A DNA stretch of 30,905 nucleotides, taken from the NCBI GenBank assembly GCA_038522735.1, contig JBCBJX010000027.1, forward strand, positions 1-30,905, given 5' to 3'. Shown here piece after piece: positions 30,659-30,905 of this stretch. Each line of letters begins with the position of its first letter. Position 1 is the stretch's first letter. The translations under genes and the position numbers were made by a program. The notes below the pieces were generated by a model. That model did no database searches, was not told where the DNA came from, and was given only the letters and a program-made list of their open reading frames with translations. The stretch comes from JBCBJX01 sp038522735 (GTDB lineage: Bacteria > Pseudomonadota > Alphaproteobacteria > Caulobacterales > Parvularculaceae).

Positions 30659-30687
30659 AAAGGCCGCCCTCACGGGGCGGCCTTTTT
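30659..30687 (+). terminator. Rho-independent terminator
   Basis: A 9-bp stem AGGCCGCCC/GGGCGGCCT with a TCACG loop, followed by TTTTC and preceded by AA that can extend the stem. It ends a plus-strand transcript; the only upstream plus-strand unit is the 24-codon ORF. Confidence 0.85.
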
Positions 30688-30740
30688 CGTTTGGGGGGCT
30701 CCAATTGAGATACTGCGGGCGCTCCCCCCCAAACCGCTCG

Positions 30741-30811
30741 TCCCGGCGAAAGCCGGGACCACCGGCCGCGAGTACGGAGCCTTTGTTGGGAGGTCCCGGC
30801 TTTAGCCGGGA
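30741..30811. repeat. Inverted pair of short palindromes (family 3)
   Basis: TCCCGGC-GAAA-GCCGGGA (30741-30758) and TCCCGGC-TTTA-GCCGGGA (30794-30811) are opposite-facing copies of one unit, each with an adjacent GACC-CC flank, separated by 35 bp. This is a well-known intergenic palindrome type of Alphaproteobacteria. The sequence from 30812 to the window end at 30905 holds nothing I can identify. Confidence 0.85.
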
Positions 30812-30905
30812 ATGGCGGACATAAAGAGAGCCTGCGCTAGGGGCCAGCTCAGTTCCGTCTCACCCAAACCACCCAAACATCCCCCGCCCCCGGCGGGTCC
30901 CCGAG

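Noticed and set aside
30524..30805. Open frame through the terminator and repeats (contains a VPAKAGT-type string)
   Set aside because: It crosses the rho-independent terminator and translates the intergenic palindrome; such strings are a familiar artefact of that repeat in Alphaproteobacteria.
1..30905. CRISPR array or phage region
   Set aside because: No regularly spaced repeats and no phage structural, integrase or transposase genes were seen; the palindromes present are few and irregularly spaced.

Overview
The window is GC-rich (mostly around 65-70 percent by eye), densely coded chromosomal DNA from what looks like an alphaproteobacterium. Supporting signs are strong G/C bias at third codon positions, a GatCAB amidotransferase, a small Sel1-type protein, a bacterial alternative oxidase, a YeaO-type DUF488 protein, and the short palindromes typical of that class. 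I cannot name the genus; Parvularculales, Hyphomonadaceae or Caulobacterales relatives would fit, but this is inference. No phage, transposase, CRISPR array or rRNA operon is seen.

Layout. 1-1886 (minus): a dapA-smpB-methyltransferase operon, with a lytic transglycosylase gene divergent from it (2044-4731, plus). 4815-4904: tRNA-Ser(GCU). 5046-5972: a short-chain dehydrogenase in visibly lower-GC DNA, followed by about 465 bases with no convincing gene. 6438-7411: a coupled SRPBCC-ArsR pair behind an AT-rich promoter. 7489-8475: a secreted hypothetical protein and an in-frame ORF separated only by TAA. 8549-9550: a BciA-like divinyl reductase, divergent from an alkylsulfatase-like lipoprotein (9652-11652). 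11794-13614: a kelch-type lipoprotein gene broken by two in-frame TAG codons. 13703-14377: alternative oxidase. 14390-20781: Sel1 protein, glutathione transferase, acyl-CoA synthetase, PsiE-like protein, TtcA, a VOC protein, a lipoprotein and a zinc alcohol dehydrogenase. 20885-23804: DUF488, a GIY-YIG nuclease, gatB and a TAG-interrupted DUF559 nuclease gene. 23845-28168: cysK, a hypothetical gene, a hypothetical gene coupled to a DASS-family transporter, and an outer-membrane barrel protein. 28221-30393 (minus): gatC-gatA-MAPEG. 30532-30687: a possible tiny transcription unit (24-codon ORF with an extreme Shine-Dalgarno, then a terminator), followed by a pair of palindromic repeats.

How it fits together. 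Most genes are ordinary housekeeping genes: lysine and cysteine synthesis, trans-translation rescue, peptidoglycan turnover, tRNA thiolation and tRNA-dependent amidation. The unusual layer has three parts. First, gatB is bracketed on both sides by small nuclease genes (GIY-YIG and DUF559), each lying between copies of its own palindrome family, which looks like a REP-plus-nuclease cassette. Second, otherwise intact ORFs are interrupted by single stop codons with no frameshift, and two of the TAGs sit where the family or an internal repeat predicts an aromatic residue. Third, there is the small leader-like transcription unit at the right end. Normal genes here (dapA, the acyl-CoA synthetase gene, the VOC gene) end in TAG, which argues against a global change in the genetic code.
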